From: a virus
IMG/VR virus record: IMGVR_UViG_3300044675_003745
Coordinates: 1 to 21,296 of that record
Strand: one strand, 5' to 3'
DNA: 21,296 nt
In this document: in pieces, positions 1-7,950 of the stretch
How the letters are laid out: every line of letters begins with the position of its first letter
Position numbering within the stretch: the first letter of the stretch is position 1
Position numbers and translations under genes: made by a program
Notes under the pieces: generated by a model
Database searches by the model: none
What the model saw: the letters and a program-made list of their open reading frames with translations, nothing else
Told to the model about the DNA's origin: nothing

Positions 1-1358
1 TTGGTGACACTCCGTTTGATGGAAGCTCGTTCTGGGATTTGATTGCGTCCGCTGGACAAAACGGAGCCGCCGCCACGATTACCATTGGCACGATCACTAC
101 CTCATCAAATTCAAGCGCCAGCGTCACCAATTCCGGCACAAGTACTAATGCTGTGTTGAATTTCGTCATACCACGCGGCGTGATTGATACGACCGTCGAT
201 GCCGTTGTAAATAGCGTTACTTTTGGAAGGGGCAGCGGCAACAATGCAAATAGCACTGCTGCTGGTGCGTCTGCTATTCTCTCTAATACATCAGGCATTT
301 GGAACTCAGCGTTTGGTAGTTCTGCTTTAAGAAATAATACGAGTGGTAGTTTCAATGTTGCTGTAGGCAATTCAGCACTTCGAGCAAATACTTCTGGAGG
401 CTCAAACACTGCAATTGGAACTGGCAGTCTATATAGCTCAACCACTGGACAAGATAATACAGCGATTGGAGGGAACGCTCTTTTCTATAATAATGGGTCT
501 CGTAATACAGCTGTTGGATTACAAACGCTATTTTCAAATACGAGTGGCGAAAACAATGTAGCGTTTGGAAATAGTGCCATGAGTTCCAATACTATTGGAG
601 CTAATAATGTTTCATGTGGCTATTTTGCTCTTTATTTTAATACAAGCGGAAACTTTAACACCGCCTCTGGCGGATCATCCCTTGTGTTTAGTCAGACTGG
701 AAGTTATAACTCAGGATTTGGTCATCTAGCATTAGTTTCATCATCCGGCCCAACTGCTGGATACAATAACACAACAGGTTTGGGTTATCAGTCATCGGTA
801 ACTGGATCAAATCAAGTTCAATTAGGCAACTCATCGACCACGACATACGCTTATGGCGCTGTACAGAATAGATCAGATGTTCGTGATAAAGCAGATATAC
901 GAGACACTACTTTAGGTCTTGAGTTTATTGATTCACTTCGTCCAGTTGATTTCAAGTGGGACATGCGAGAAGATTACCGTCCCGCTATTCCTGACATTGT
1001 AGTCAAACCCTTGGAACTGTCAGATGATGCTACTGACGAAGAAAAGAATAAATACGCTGAACAACTGGTTGCCTACGAAGAGTTTATTGAGGCTAAAAAC
1101 CAATGGGTAGAAGAATCAAGACTCTCCAACATCACCCATGACGGCAGCAAAAAGCGCAGCCGTTACCACCACGGCTTGATCGCTCAAGAGGTAAAAGCCG
1201 TACTAGACCAACAAGGGATCGACTTTGGCGGCTTCCAAGACCACAGCCTAAAGGACGGGGATGATGTTCTTTCTATCGGCTATGTTGAGCTTATTGCTCC
1301 GATGATCAAGGCAATCCAAGAACTAAAATATCGAGTAGAAGAACTAGAAAGTCGCTAA
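1..1358 (+). CDS. Tail fibre with YadA-head-like repeats and C-terminal S74 intramolecular chaperone (5'-partial)
   Basis: The frame is open from base 3 (it begins GDTPFDGSSFWDL), so the start lies left of the window; the TTG at 39 is internal. A short spacer ending FVIPRG is followed by about nine degenerate 22-24-residue repeats (NTSG..N.A.G..AL), resembling the trimeric beta-roll heads of YadA-type adhesins. The end is a peptidase S74 domain: SDVRDKADIRD, then LGLEFIDSLRPVDFKW, then HHGLIAQEV, and a C-terminal helix. In S74 proteins this domain assists trimerisation and cuts itself off just before the conserved Ser; here that is the Ser codon at 873-875. Likely role: receptor-binding fibre at the virion tail. 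The S74 assignment is strong; the repeat homology is by pattern. Confidence 0.9.
   Translation, partial: GDTPFDGSSFWDLIASAGQNGAAATITIGTITTSSNSSASVTNSGTSTNAVLNFVIPRGVIDTTVDAVVNSVTFGRGSGNNANSTAAGASAILSNTSGIWNSAFGSSALRNNTSGSFNVAVGNSALRANTSGGSNTAIGTGSLYSSTTGQDNTAIGGNALFYNNGSRNTAVGLQTLFSNTSGENNVAFGNSAMSSNTIGANNVSCGYFALYFNTSGNFNTASGGSSLVFSQTGSYNSGFGHLALVSSSGPTAGYNNTTGLGYQSSVTGSNQVQLGNSSTTTYAYGAVQNRSDVRDKADIRDTTLGLEFIDSLRPVDFKWDMREDYRPAIPDIVVKPLELSDDATDEEKNKYAEQLVAYEEFIEAKNQWVEESRLSNITHDGSKKRSRYHHGLIAQEVKAVLDQQGIDFGGFQDHSLKDGDDVLSIGYVELIAPMIKAIQELKYRVEELESR
282..800 (+). repeat. Degenerate coding repeats of the fibre shaft/head
   Basis: Roughly nine imperfect units of 66-72 bp encode the pattern N-T-(S/T)-G-x2-N-(T/V)-A-x-G-x2-(A/S)-L. 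Conservation is visible in the protein more than in the DNA, so this is an old repeat domain and not a recent tandem duplication. Confidence 0.75.
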
Positions 1359-1370
1359 TCGCCATTCATC

Positions 1371-1404
1371 TTGACCAAAACCACAAACCATATAGAATAC
1401 CCCC
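1371..1404 (+). promoter_or_regulatory. Sigma70-like promoter abutting the ATG (leaderless candidate)
   Basis: TTGACC (1371-1376), a 16-nt spacer and TAGAAT (1393-1398), followed by ACCCCC and then the ATG at 1405. Usual -10 to +1 spacing puts the transcription start at or next to the A of the start codon. No Shine-Dalgarno sequence is present. The element at 7916-7950 has the same architecture. Confidence 0.55.
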
Positions 1405-1689
1405 ATGACTGACACAATCCTCAAACAAAATGCCGGACGCGGCGGTGCTGTAATCGTTAATGGAACCACACAAACTATTCCAGCTGGCGAGTACAGCCAT
1501 GTGGAGTTCCTCGCAGCCTCCACATTCCCGACCCTTCCGGCAGCGGCAGAGATGCCTCTGCTCACTGGCCTCACAACGACTACTCCATTTCCAGCTAACT
1601 CATCGCTGAAAACAACGCTTGTAATTGGCGCGTCGTCACCAGCTAGAGTTACCGGAACCGCTGTATTCTACAAAGCAATTATCGATTAA
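1405..1689 (+). CDS. Small hypothetical protein of the tail-fibre cluster
   Basis: 94 aa, not recognised as a named family. It has no signal peptide or cysteines and is rich in Thr, Ala and Pro, with alternating hydrophobic stretches suggesting a small beta-sandwich (GAVIVNGTTQTIPAGEYSHV; TTLVIGASSPARVTGTAVFY). It sits between two fibre genes, so a virion role (fibre accessory, decoration or assembly factor) is plausible but inferred from position only. It starts directly after a promoter-like element and is probably the first gene of a rightward unit running at least through the second fibre. Confidence 0.7.
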   Translation: MTDTILKQNAGRGGAVIVNGTTQTIPAGEYSHVEFLAASTFPTLPAAAEMPLLTGLTTTTPFPANSSLKTTLVIGASSPARVTGTAVFYKAIID

Positions 1690-1695
1690 GCCAAA

Positions 1696-2058
1696 ATGCT
1701 CGCCGCTAACTACGATATCACGATTGATCGCGCAGCTGAATACAACTTCGTGCTGACGATCCAGAATCAGGCTAGTGCTGCTGTCAATATCGGCAGTGCT
1801 ACATTCTATGCTGATATCCGTGAGACGGCTACTAAGAAAGAGGTAGTCTCGTTTACGGCGACCATTCTCAATAGCGGCGTAAACGGACAGGTTTCACTGG
1901 CCCTTACGGAAGCGAATACTCTCCTGCTTAAATCAACTGGAGACTACGAGTACGACATCTTCATGCAACGCGGAACAGTCATGGAGCGTCTTCTTTATGG
2001 TTCTGTCGCAGTGCGAGCCAACATCACTAAAGGAGTTCCAGTAGACCCAATCAGTTAA
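1696..2058 (+). CDS. Small beta-sandwich tail/baseplate-associated protein (BppU-N-like)
   Basis: 120 aa. The opening YDITIDRAAEYNFVLTIQNQ, followed by FYADIRE, a middle VSLALTEANTLLL and DYEYDIFMQ, matches the layout of short phage proteins resembling the N-terminal domain of BppU-type baseplate proteins (YDI-x-I-x-x-G-x-x-F...; Ig-like fold). These usually lie beside fibre genes and may serve as fibre anchors. It starts 6 nt after the preceding stop and ends 4 nt before the next fibre gene, so the three are one transcription unit. No Shine-Dalgarno sequence. The family link is from pattern memory and should be treated as moderate. Confidence 0.65.
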   Translation: MLAANYDITIDRAAEYNFVLTIQNQASAAVNIGSATFYADIRETATKKEVVSFTATILNSGVNGQVSLALTEANTLLLKSTGDYEYDIFMQRGTVMERLLYGSVAVRANITKGVPVDPIS

Positions 2059-2062
2059 TATC

Positions 2063-3838
2063 ATGCCATCAGACACCTACATCTTGACTATTTCAGACGC
2101 TGGCGTTTCAGTGCCATCTGTCGGATCAGTAACGAATACTTCCGTCGCAGCCGATGCCGCAATCGCGTTCAGCAAACTTGCTTCTCTGACTAGCGGAAAC
2201 GTGCTTGTCGGAAACAGCAGCAATGTTCCAACATCCGTTGCCGTTACGGGAGACGTTACAATTTCCAATACTGGCGTGACATCGATTGCCTCTGGAGCCG
2301 TCGTCAACGCTGACATCAATGCTTCTGCTGCTATTGCACACTCGAAGCTCGCCTCTATGTCGAGTGGGAATATTCTCGTAGGCAGTAGCGGCAGCGTTCC
2401 GACATCCGTCGCGGTCACTGGCGACGTTACTATTTCTAATGCTGGTCTCACAACAATTGCCAACGACGCCGTCACGTTCGGCAAGATGCAACCTGTATCC
2501 GGCTACTCGATCGTTGGAAAGCCAACGACTGGTACTGGTGACATCGCAGAAATTAGTTCCTCTTCCTTTATGCTGGAAGCCAGCACCGGATTCTTGCGTC
2601 AGGCAGACGCTGCCGCTGCCCGATCGACTTTGGGTATCACTCTCCCGCTATCTGTTGCTAACGGCGGCACTGGTGTTACTACTTCAACTGGTAGTGGTGC
2701 TAATGTTCTTGCTACTTCACCAACACTAATTACTCCAGTTTTGGGGACTCCAGCAGCGGGTAGTGTCCTCACTAACTGTACTGGCTTACCATTGACAACT
2801 GGCGTGACTGGAATCCTTCCAGTTGCAAACGGCGGTACAGGCGTCACTGCTTCAACTGGTACTGGAGAAAATGTACTGGCAAGTACTCCTACCCTCATCA
2901 CACCAATTTTAGGTACTCCGACATCTGGAACACTTACCAATTGTACCAACTTGCCCCTGACAACGGGTGTTACTGGTTCTTTGCCAGCTGCAAACGGTGG
3001 TACTGGTCAAACAGTTTATACTATTGGCGATGTCCTTTTTGCCAGTACATCTACTGCTTTATCAAAACTTGCAGACGTCGCTACAGGAAACGCACTTATT
3101 TCTGGCGGTGTTGGAGTTGCTCCGTCTTATGGAAAAATTGGACTAACCACACACGTAACAGGAACCCTTCCAGTTGCCAGTGGTGGAACTGGACTTTCTA
3201 CCATTACTGGATACGTAAAAGGAACTGGTACATCTCCGTTATCTACAAGTGCAACTATACCAGTTGCTGATATTTCCGGCATCCTTCCAGTAGCTAATGG
3301 CGGTACTGGTGTAACCGCATTAGCGTCTGGCTTTATTAAGTCTGATGGTACTATTCTTACTTCTAGTGCAGCACCAATTTCTATTGCGGACGGTGGTACA
3401 GGAGTCACTCAATCGACATACGGTGAGTATTATATTTCGAGCATTACCGCAACATCAATAGGCACAACTGGAACTTTTGTAAAAGTTAACGGAACAACAA
3501 CGGCGGGTTTTTTATCTAACTTCACACACCCTGCTAGTAACAGATTAACGTATACAGGAACTGCAACACGTAAGTTTTTGGTAGCGGCGGCGTTAAGTTT
3601 CCACGGGACTGCTACAAATGACTATAAGTTTGCATTTCATAAGAATACATCATCCCTATTAAGTCCGTCAATTATTTCAACAACTGGTGCAGGCGCTGGT
3701 GATCTGGCTCACGTATCGATCCAAACTATTGTTGAGTTAGCGACTAATGACTTTATTGAAGTGTTTGTTACGAATGCAGATGCCACAAATAGTGCAACCA
3801 TAGACTTCATGAACGTGACGGCAGTAGCACTCATCTAA
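2063..3838 (+). CDS. Tail fibre with ANGGTG repeats and C1q-like C-terminal domain
   Basis: 591 aa. Residues about 30-140 contain two tandem 57-residue repeats (AAIA-x-SKLAS...GDVTISN). Residues about 195-450 carry six copies of an (A/S/A)(N/S/D)GGTG motif such as LPVANGGTGVT, spaced by Thr/Gly/Ser-rich linkers, a hallmark of phage tail-fibre shafts. The last about 138 residues (from 454) form a hydrophobic, beta-rich region (VKVNGTTTAGFLSNF... FLVAAALSFHGTATNDYKF... IELA-type strands) like C1q/TNF-type trimeric jelly-roll tips. It lacks an S74 domain, unlike the fibre at 1-1358, so the virion probably carries two different fibre types. Host receptor binding is inferred. Confidence 0.85.
   Translation: MPSDTYILTISDAGVSVPSVGSVTNTSVAADAAIAFSKLASLTSGNVLVGNSSNVPTSVAVTGDVTISNTGVTSIASGAVVNADINASAAIAHSKLASMSSGNILVGSSGSVPTSVAVTGDVTISNAGLTTIANDAVTFGKMQPVSGYSIVGKPTTGTGDIAEISSSSFMLEASTGFLRQADAAAARSTLGITLPLSVANGGTGVTTSTGSGANVLATSPTLITPVLGTPAAGSVLTNCTGLPLTTGVTGILPVANGGTGVTASTGTGENVLASTPTLITPILGTPTSGTLTNCTNLPLTTGVTGSLPAANGGTGQTVYTIGDVLFASTSTALSKLADVATGNALISGGVGVAPSYGKIGLTTHVTGTLPVASGGTGLSTITGYVKGTGTSPLSTSATIPVADISGILPVANGGTGVTALASGFIKSDGTILTSSAAPISIADGGTGVTQSTYGEYYISSITATSIGTTGTFVKVNGTTTAGFLSNFTHPASNRLTYTGTATRKFLVAAALSFHGTATNDYKFAFHKNTSSLLSPSIISTTGAGAGDLAHVSIQTIVELATNDFIEVFVTNADATNSATIDFMNVTAVALI
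2156..2497 (+). repeat. Two tandem 57-codon repeats in the fibre N-terminus
   Basis: Unit 1 starts at 2156 and unit 2 at 2327 (period 171 bp, in frame). Both encode AAIA(F/H)SKLAS-x-(T/S)SGN(V/I)LVG and VPTSVAVTGDVTISN. Synonymous positions have diverged, so the duplication is not recent. Confidence 0.8.
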
Positions 3839-3842
3839 AATT

Positions 3843-5741
3843 ATGCCAGTATCCCAATTACCGCAAGCCCCGTATAGGCAAGACCGCAAGATCTTCCCAA
3901 CCCCAATTATTGGGGATGTCTTGTTCAGTGAAGTACGTGACTGTAATCGTGGTAATCCTTTCCCCGAATACGGTTCTCCGTATCCTAATGCCAATAAATG
4001 GCCAGATCATAAGCTCGTCTACATCAAGCCAGTAGACATCGAACGCAACGAGATCTTCGAGTTCTTTTATGCAGCTGATAGGGAGAATCAGGATCTCTAC
4101 AACTTCTCTTCAGGATATCGAAACGTAGTTGGCAATGCTGGCGGTCGTGAGTTCCGTGTTGTGCAGCGTTCTTATGTGACGCTACGTGAGAACTTTCAGC
4201 CGTTAGATATCGAGTTTGGGGCAGCGATGCCAAACGTTCCAGAAGGCAAGTTTGATGGAGTAGAATATGTTTTCTTTGACCGCCAACAACAGCGGATCAA
4301 TGAACAGGAACTGGATTCTCTGTACGTCGCAGAAGTTCACACGTACATTGAGACAGCATTTCTAGACTACAAGCTATCGTACGGGACGCAGAAGAGCGAC
4401 GTCGTACCAGAAAAGTTTAGGGTTTCGATTCCTCAGACGACAACGGAACAGATCGTAGAAGGACTCGCTGAACAGCCAGTGCTAACTGGATCGCAGCTTT
4501 CCGTTACTGAAGACCAGATCAATCCCGACATTAAGCTCGTAAAGATCGTGTCCAGAGAAGAGCCGGACGACGATATTTCCTTAATTGGGAAGCGGGCTTA
4601 TGTGGAGGGTGGCCCTCCCGCTAACACAATAGAAACGTATTCTAAAGATGAAATCGAAGTAGACACTGGCGTAAATGTTGTACAGTCTACTGTCACGCCG
4701 TTAGGAGACGGGAGTTTTGTCAAGGAAACGGTAGAAGTTGAATCATGGCCCGAACTCAAAGGTTCTGAATGGGACTATCTGTTGAACACACAAGTTGTTA
4801 GCACACAACAAATGGTTGTTCCGCCGACAACCTTTAATGAACCAAACACTTCTTACAGAGCAGTAAACGAAGACCGTTCGCTGAAGATTGTCGAAGAAGC
4901 TCCAATAGCGGCTCTTAATTCGTATCTTATTTCGTTACCAACTAGAACGGATATTCAGATGCCAACAGTTCTGAAGTCCATAACAGCGTATTGGACGGTG
5001 GATGTGTCTGGTTCAAATGGAGATTCTGAGTCATCTGGTTCGATGCCAGCTACTGGAGGGTCTTCTTTAGAGTGTATGGCATCATCAAGTGGACAGTTTC
5101 GCAACTCTGCGATTCCAACTATAGCGACTGAGATCGAAAGTATTTTTGGAAGTGACGTACCCGCTACAATTTATTTCTTTTATTATGATTCGGGAAATGG
5201 ATCTATGTCTGAAACCAATCTAAGAAATAGGTTGAGTTCTTTAATAGGGCAAGAAATAAGAGTGTGGCCGACATTTAAACCTGAAGCACATACTATTGTA
5301 GCGACTGGTGGAACAGTTACTGCAAGTGCAAAAGCGGTTGCTAGCGAAACTATTGTAGAGTCTATAGACGGTACGCGTGGAAACGCACAAGGAATCCAAC
5401 AAGATAGTTCTTTTAGTCGTGATGTAAATAAAGATATTGTTAATTTAGCCCCGACAATACATAGAGCCTTAACGATCATAAATGCCAACCAGTATAGATC
5501 TGTTACTGCTACAGCCACAGCTAGAGCCCGTTTAACTGGAGATTTTAATACTACTGCTTATTCTGGCGAAAATTCTGGAACATTACAGGTATCAGTACAG
5601 CCCTCATCTTTTCCAGCGACAAGTCCTTCGGATATACCCCGATCTGGACTCTATATCGTTGATTCAAAAGCAGAACCCTTCAAATGGGGTTGGGTAAAAT
5701 GTTCTGCAACAGTTGTGAATGCAGGTTTATTCGCTTCTTAA
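3843..5741 (+). CDS. Large probable structural protein, function unknown
   Basis: 632 aa; I do not recognise a named domain. The first about 200 residues are aromatic and charged (FFYAADRENQDLYNF, FDGVEYVFFDRQQQ, VAEVHTYIETAFLDYKLSYG) and look globular. The middle is Val/Thr/Glu-rich, and after a Gly/Ser-rich stretch (about 395-420) the C-terminal third is beta-rich (SVTATATARARLTG...LQVSVQPSSF). No signal peptide or membrane segment. It starts 4 nt after the fibre stop and ends 3 nt before the next ORF, so it is co-transcribed with tail genes. A tail, baseplate or fibre-connector role is the best inference. Confidence 0.75.
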   Translation: MPVSQLPQAPYRQDRKIFPTPIIGDVLFSEVRDCNRGNPFPEYGSPYPNANKWPDHKLVYIKPVDIERNEIFEFFYAADRENQDLYNFSSGYRNVVGNAGGREFRVVQRSYVTLRENFQPLDIEFGAAMPNVPEGKFDGVEYVFFDRQQQRINEQELDSLYVAEVHTYIETAFLDYKLSYGTQKSDVVPEKFRVSIPQTTTEQIVEGLAEQPVLTGSQLSVTEDQINPDIKLVKIVSREEPDDDISLIGKRAYVEGGPPANTIETYSKDEIEVDTGVNVVQSTVTPLGDGSFVKETVEVESWPELKGSEWDYLLNTQVVSTQQMVVPPTTFNEPNTSYRAVNEDRSLKIVEEAPIAALNSYLISLPTRTDIQMPTVLKSITAYWTVDVSGSNGDSESSGSMPATGGSSLECMASSSGQFRNSAIPTIATEIESIFGSDVPATIYFFYYDSGNGSMSETNLRNRLSSLIGQEIRVWPTFKPEAHTIVATGGTVTASAKAVASETIVESIDGTRGNAQGIQQDSSFSRDVNKDIVNLAPTIHRALTIINANQYRSVTATATARARLTGDFNTTAYSGENSGTLQVSVQPSSFPATSPSDIPRSGLYIVDSKAEPFKWGWVKCSATVVNAGLFAS

Positions 5742-5744
5742 ATT

Positions 5745-6347
5745 ATGGATTATAAAAACGACATGGATGAATTCATACGCGAGACTTTGCGTTCATCTCG
5801 CCGTATTCGGGATAAAAATTTTTCCCCGATTCAAAATACTGTCGCATCATCTGCGACATCTAGCTCAACTTTTTCAGAGACACAAATTCCCCTATCAGAG
5901 GCAATGAGGGTAAGGGGTGGTCTAATCGGCGTCGGCGGTGGAGATAGTTGCTCTGGCTTATCTCTCTACGTAAAAAGTATTCCTCAGAGCGGCGGCAATA
6001 AAGATAAAAAACAAGTCTGGATTAGCGGGGGCACAGTCGGCGGAGTAATCCCCAATGGAGTAGATCCGATAGAAGGTAAACAAATTGCTGCCGCCGGAAC
6101 GGGAAACGTTTGGGCTGGTGTGCGGATTACAGATGAAGGGGAGGTCGATAAAACAATTATTGATCGTGGTACTGGTGATCCGCCAGAGGATACAGACACA
6201 GATTTTTATTATCTTATCGGGGCTTTTCAATACGACGGAGATACACCGACTGTGAATAATTTTGGTTGCGGGTCGATAAATGTAACAGTTTGCCGAAAAT
6301 GGTACGCTTCAGAAGCTCCATATTTTAATGTTTATTTTGCGCGTTAA
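5745..6347 (+). CDS. Hypothetical virion-cluster protein
   Basis: 200 aa, unrecognised. The N-terminal about 30 residues are charged and helical (MDYKNDMDEFIRETLRSSRRI), followed by a Ser/Thr linker and then a Gly-rich beta region (RGGLIGVGGGDSCSG, WISGGTVGGVIPNG, GNVWAGVRITDEGEV) with acidic DPPEDTDTDFYYLIGAFQ near the end. The layout (short helical anchor, beta body) suits a small virion protein. It follows the 632-aa protein by 3 nt, and the next ATG comes 14 nt after its stop. Confidence 0.65.
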   Translation: MDYKNDMDEFIRETLRSSRRIRDKNFSPIQNTVASSATSSSTFSETQIPLSEAMRVRGGLIGVGGGDSCSGLSLYVKSIPQSGGNKDKKQVWISGGTVGGVIPNGVDPIEGKQIAAAGTGNVWAGVRITDEGEVDKTIIDRGTGDPPEDTDTDFYYLIGAFQYDGDTPTVNNFGCGSINVTVCRKWYASEAPYFNVYFAR

Positions 6348-6361
6348 ATTAAAAAAGACTC

Positions 6362-7492
6362 ATGTTAAATTCCGGTTGTGATTGTTGTATAGTTAGTGGG
6401 GCTTCAATTGCCATTAACAGCGTCAGCGTTACTAAAACATGCCAACCTGAACAAAGTGGCGGCGGCGGTGGTGGGGGTGGTGGTGGGTGTGCTGGATATA
6501 CAGATCCAGATGATACTAGCGAATGTCCAGTACGATATAGTACTGTAGTTACAACTACCACGCAATCGAGGCCATTTTTCAGTTTTAACTCTCCATGTAG
6601 TGCAACTAATCCATTTTTTTCGTCGTCTCTTTCTTTTGGAATGTCAGCTGTTATAGTTACAACAGTTACTTGTGGAGAATCAACAACTGAACAATCAGGG
6701 AATTCTAGTTCGACAAGTTCAACTTTTTTATGTGGCACTGGGATTGGATCATCTTCTTCTTGTGACTCCACTCTAACAAACGCCGGTTGGTCTGAGGGTG
6801 GTCCTTGCGTTGAACCAACTGAAATCAATACTACAACAACATACAGCGGCCCAATCAGCGATGAAGAGGAGACATTTACACCAGATCCCGAATGTGAAGA
6901 AACAGAAATCCCTTTCCCAGAGTTTCGTGATAAATGCCGATTTGGGTGTCAACCAGATGGCGATTGCGATGACCCACCCGATTTAGAGGAGGGGCAGGGC
7001 TACGACCAAAATGCATTTGATTTTAGCCTAAACGGAGAAATACTTGAACAAAAGTTCAAGTACAAAATAGTCCACTCTGCACCATCAACGTGTTATTTGA
7101 AAGTATGGACACGTGAAAAAATTTACAAATATGTAAAAAAGACACCAGATCCTACTGATCTATTAGATCCAGATAATCCTTGCTATCAACCAAATCCACA
7201 AAATTATCAATATTGGGAGGCTGATGAAGAAGAGCCATTTTCATATGGCAGTGAACAAACTTATATATGGAGTGGACCCACTGTAAAAAATGGACTGTGC
7301 GTAGATCCCGAAAAAAGTGTGAGTCATTGTGATAATCATGAGGAATCATCTGTTCGTATTGTTAACGCTACGAATGGACAAGAAGTATTTCTTGAAATGA
7401 AATACTCTTTCGTAGAAGGCTATGAGCCAGACTGGCCAGACGAACCGAATTCCTGCAAACCAAACGGATTTCCAAATACTAACTGTGAATGA
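6362..7492 (+). CDS. Cysteine-rich protein with ten-glycine run, function unknown
   Basis: 376 aa with about 21 cysteines, including CDCC near the N-terminus (residues 6-9) and a cluster CRFGCQPDGDC. Ten consecutive glycines are encoded at 6458-6487 by mixed GGC/GGT/GGG codons, followed directly by Cys. Ser/Thr-rich stretches fill the first 150 residues; the C-terminal half is acidic and aromatic (YKIVHSAPSTCYLKVWTREK; YQYWEADEEEPFSYG). No signal peptide is evident. Its place in the structural run suggests a virion component; the many cysteines suggest disulfides or metal sites, both unproven. Its last 4 nt overlap the next gene (ATGA). Confidence 0.7.
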   Translation: MLNSGCDCCIVSGASIAINSVSVTKTCQPEQSGGGGGGGGGGCAGYTDPDDTSECPVRYSTVVTTTTQSRPFFSFNSPCSATNPFFSSSLSFGMSAVIVTTVTCGESTTEQSGNSSSTSSTFLCGTGIGSSSSCDSTLTNAGWSEGGPCVEPTEINTTTTYSGPISDEEETFTPDPECEETEIPFPEFRDKCRFGCQPDGDCDDPPDLEEGQGYDQNAFDFSLNGEILEQKFKYKIVHSAPSTCYLKVWTREKIYKYVKKTPDPTDLLDPDNPCYQPNPQNYQYWEADEEEPFSYGSEQTYIWSGPTVKNGLCVDPEKSVSHCDNHEESSVRIVNATNGQEVFLEMKYSFVEGYEPDWPDEPNSCKPNGFPNTNCE

Positions 7493-7908
7493 AACTTCCT
7501 GAATCTATACAAATTTTTAGAAAAAATCTCTGCCCTAATTGTACGTGTGGTGTAGATTTTTCTGATCCGTGCGCGTCTTGCCCCAATAATAAATGGAAGA
7601 AAGCCTTATGCAATAAGCGGTTTAAGCTAGTTGACGCCCCGATTTCTAGTACAGAATCATCGCTGATAAAAACACCTACTATTTCAAGTATGGTTAAAAC
7701 AGCTACAAAATCAACTGTTGTTTGGGCCTCAAACGGATTCAAAATTGCAGACGAAAAAGTTTTTGAAGACCGCCTTAACCACTGTAAAAGCTGTGAGTTT
7801 TGGGACTCAGAGGCACTCAACGGCACGGGCCGCTGCAAAAAGTGTGGCTGCTCCACATGGGCCAAACTCCGCATGGCTACTGAAAAGTGCCCTATTGACA
7901 AGTGGTAA
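7489..7908 (+). CDS. Small protein with two cysteine (zinc-type) clusters
   Basis: 139 aa. An N-terminal cluster CPNCTCG...DPCASCPNNKW...LC lies at residues 15-41. A C-terminal cluster starts at about residue 101: CKSCEFWD, then GRCKKCGC, then EKCPIDKW. The C-terminal pattern C-x2-C...C-x2-C-x-C...C-P-x2-K-W recurs in many small phage proteins and probably binds zinc; the molecular role is not known. The start is coupled to the preceding gene by ATGA (7489-7492). The gene closes the structural transcription unit before the promoter-like element at 7916. Confidence 0.75.
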   Translation: MKLPESIQIFRKNLCPNCTCGVDFSDPCASCPNNKWKKALCNKRFKLVDAPISSTESSLIKTPTISSMVKTATKSTVVWASNGFKIADEKVFEDRLNHCKSCEFWDSEALNGTGRCKKCGCSTWAKLRMATEKCPIDKW

Positions 7909-7915
7909 ACCATCC

Positions 7916-7950
7916 TTGACCCCTAACCCTTTTTCCTGTAAGCTGCCCCT
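7916..7950 (+). promoter_or_regulatory. Sigma70-like promoter abutting the ATG (leaderless candidate)
   Basis: TTGACC (7916-7921), 17-nt spacer and TAAGCT (7939-7944), then GCCCCT and the ATG at 7951. Compared with the element at 1371-1404, the -35 is identical, the -10 to ATG distance is identical (6 nt) and that stretch is again (A/G)CCCC(C/T). The -10 is weaker (TAnnnT). It lies in one of the few intergenic gaps of the rightward module. Confidence 0.5.

Noticed and set aside
39-41. TTG as the start of the first fibre gene
   Set aside because: The frame is open through the window edge with plausible fibre sequence before it; the gene is 5'-partial.
2077-3408. Several minus-strand ORFs across the second fibre gene
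   Set aside because: Antisense shadows of Gly/Thr/Val repeats; their Pro/Val/Thr repeats mirror the sense repeats.
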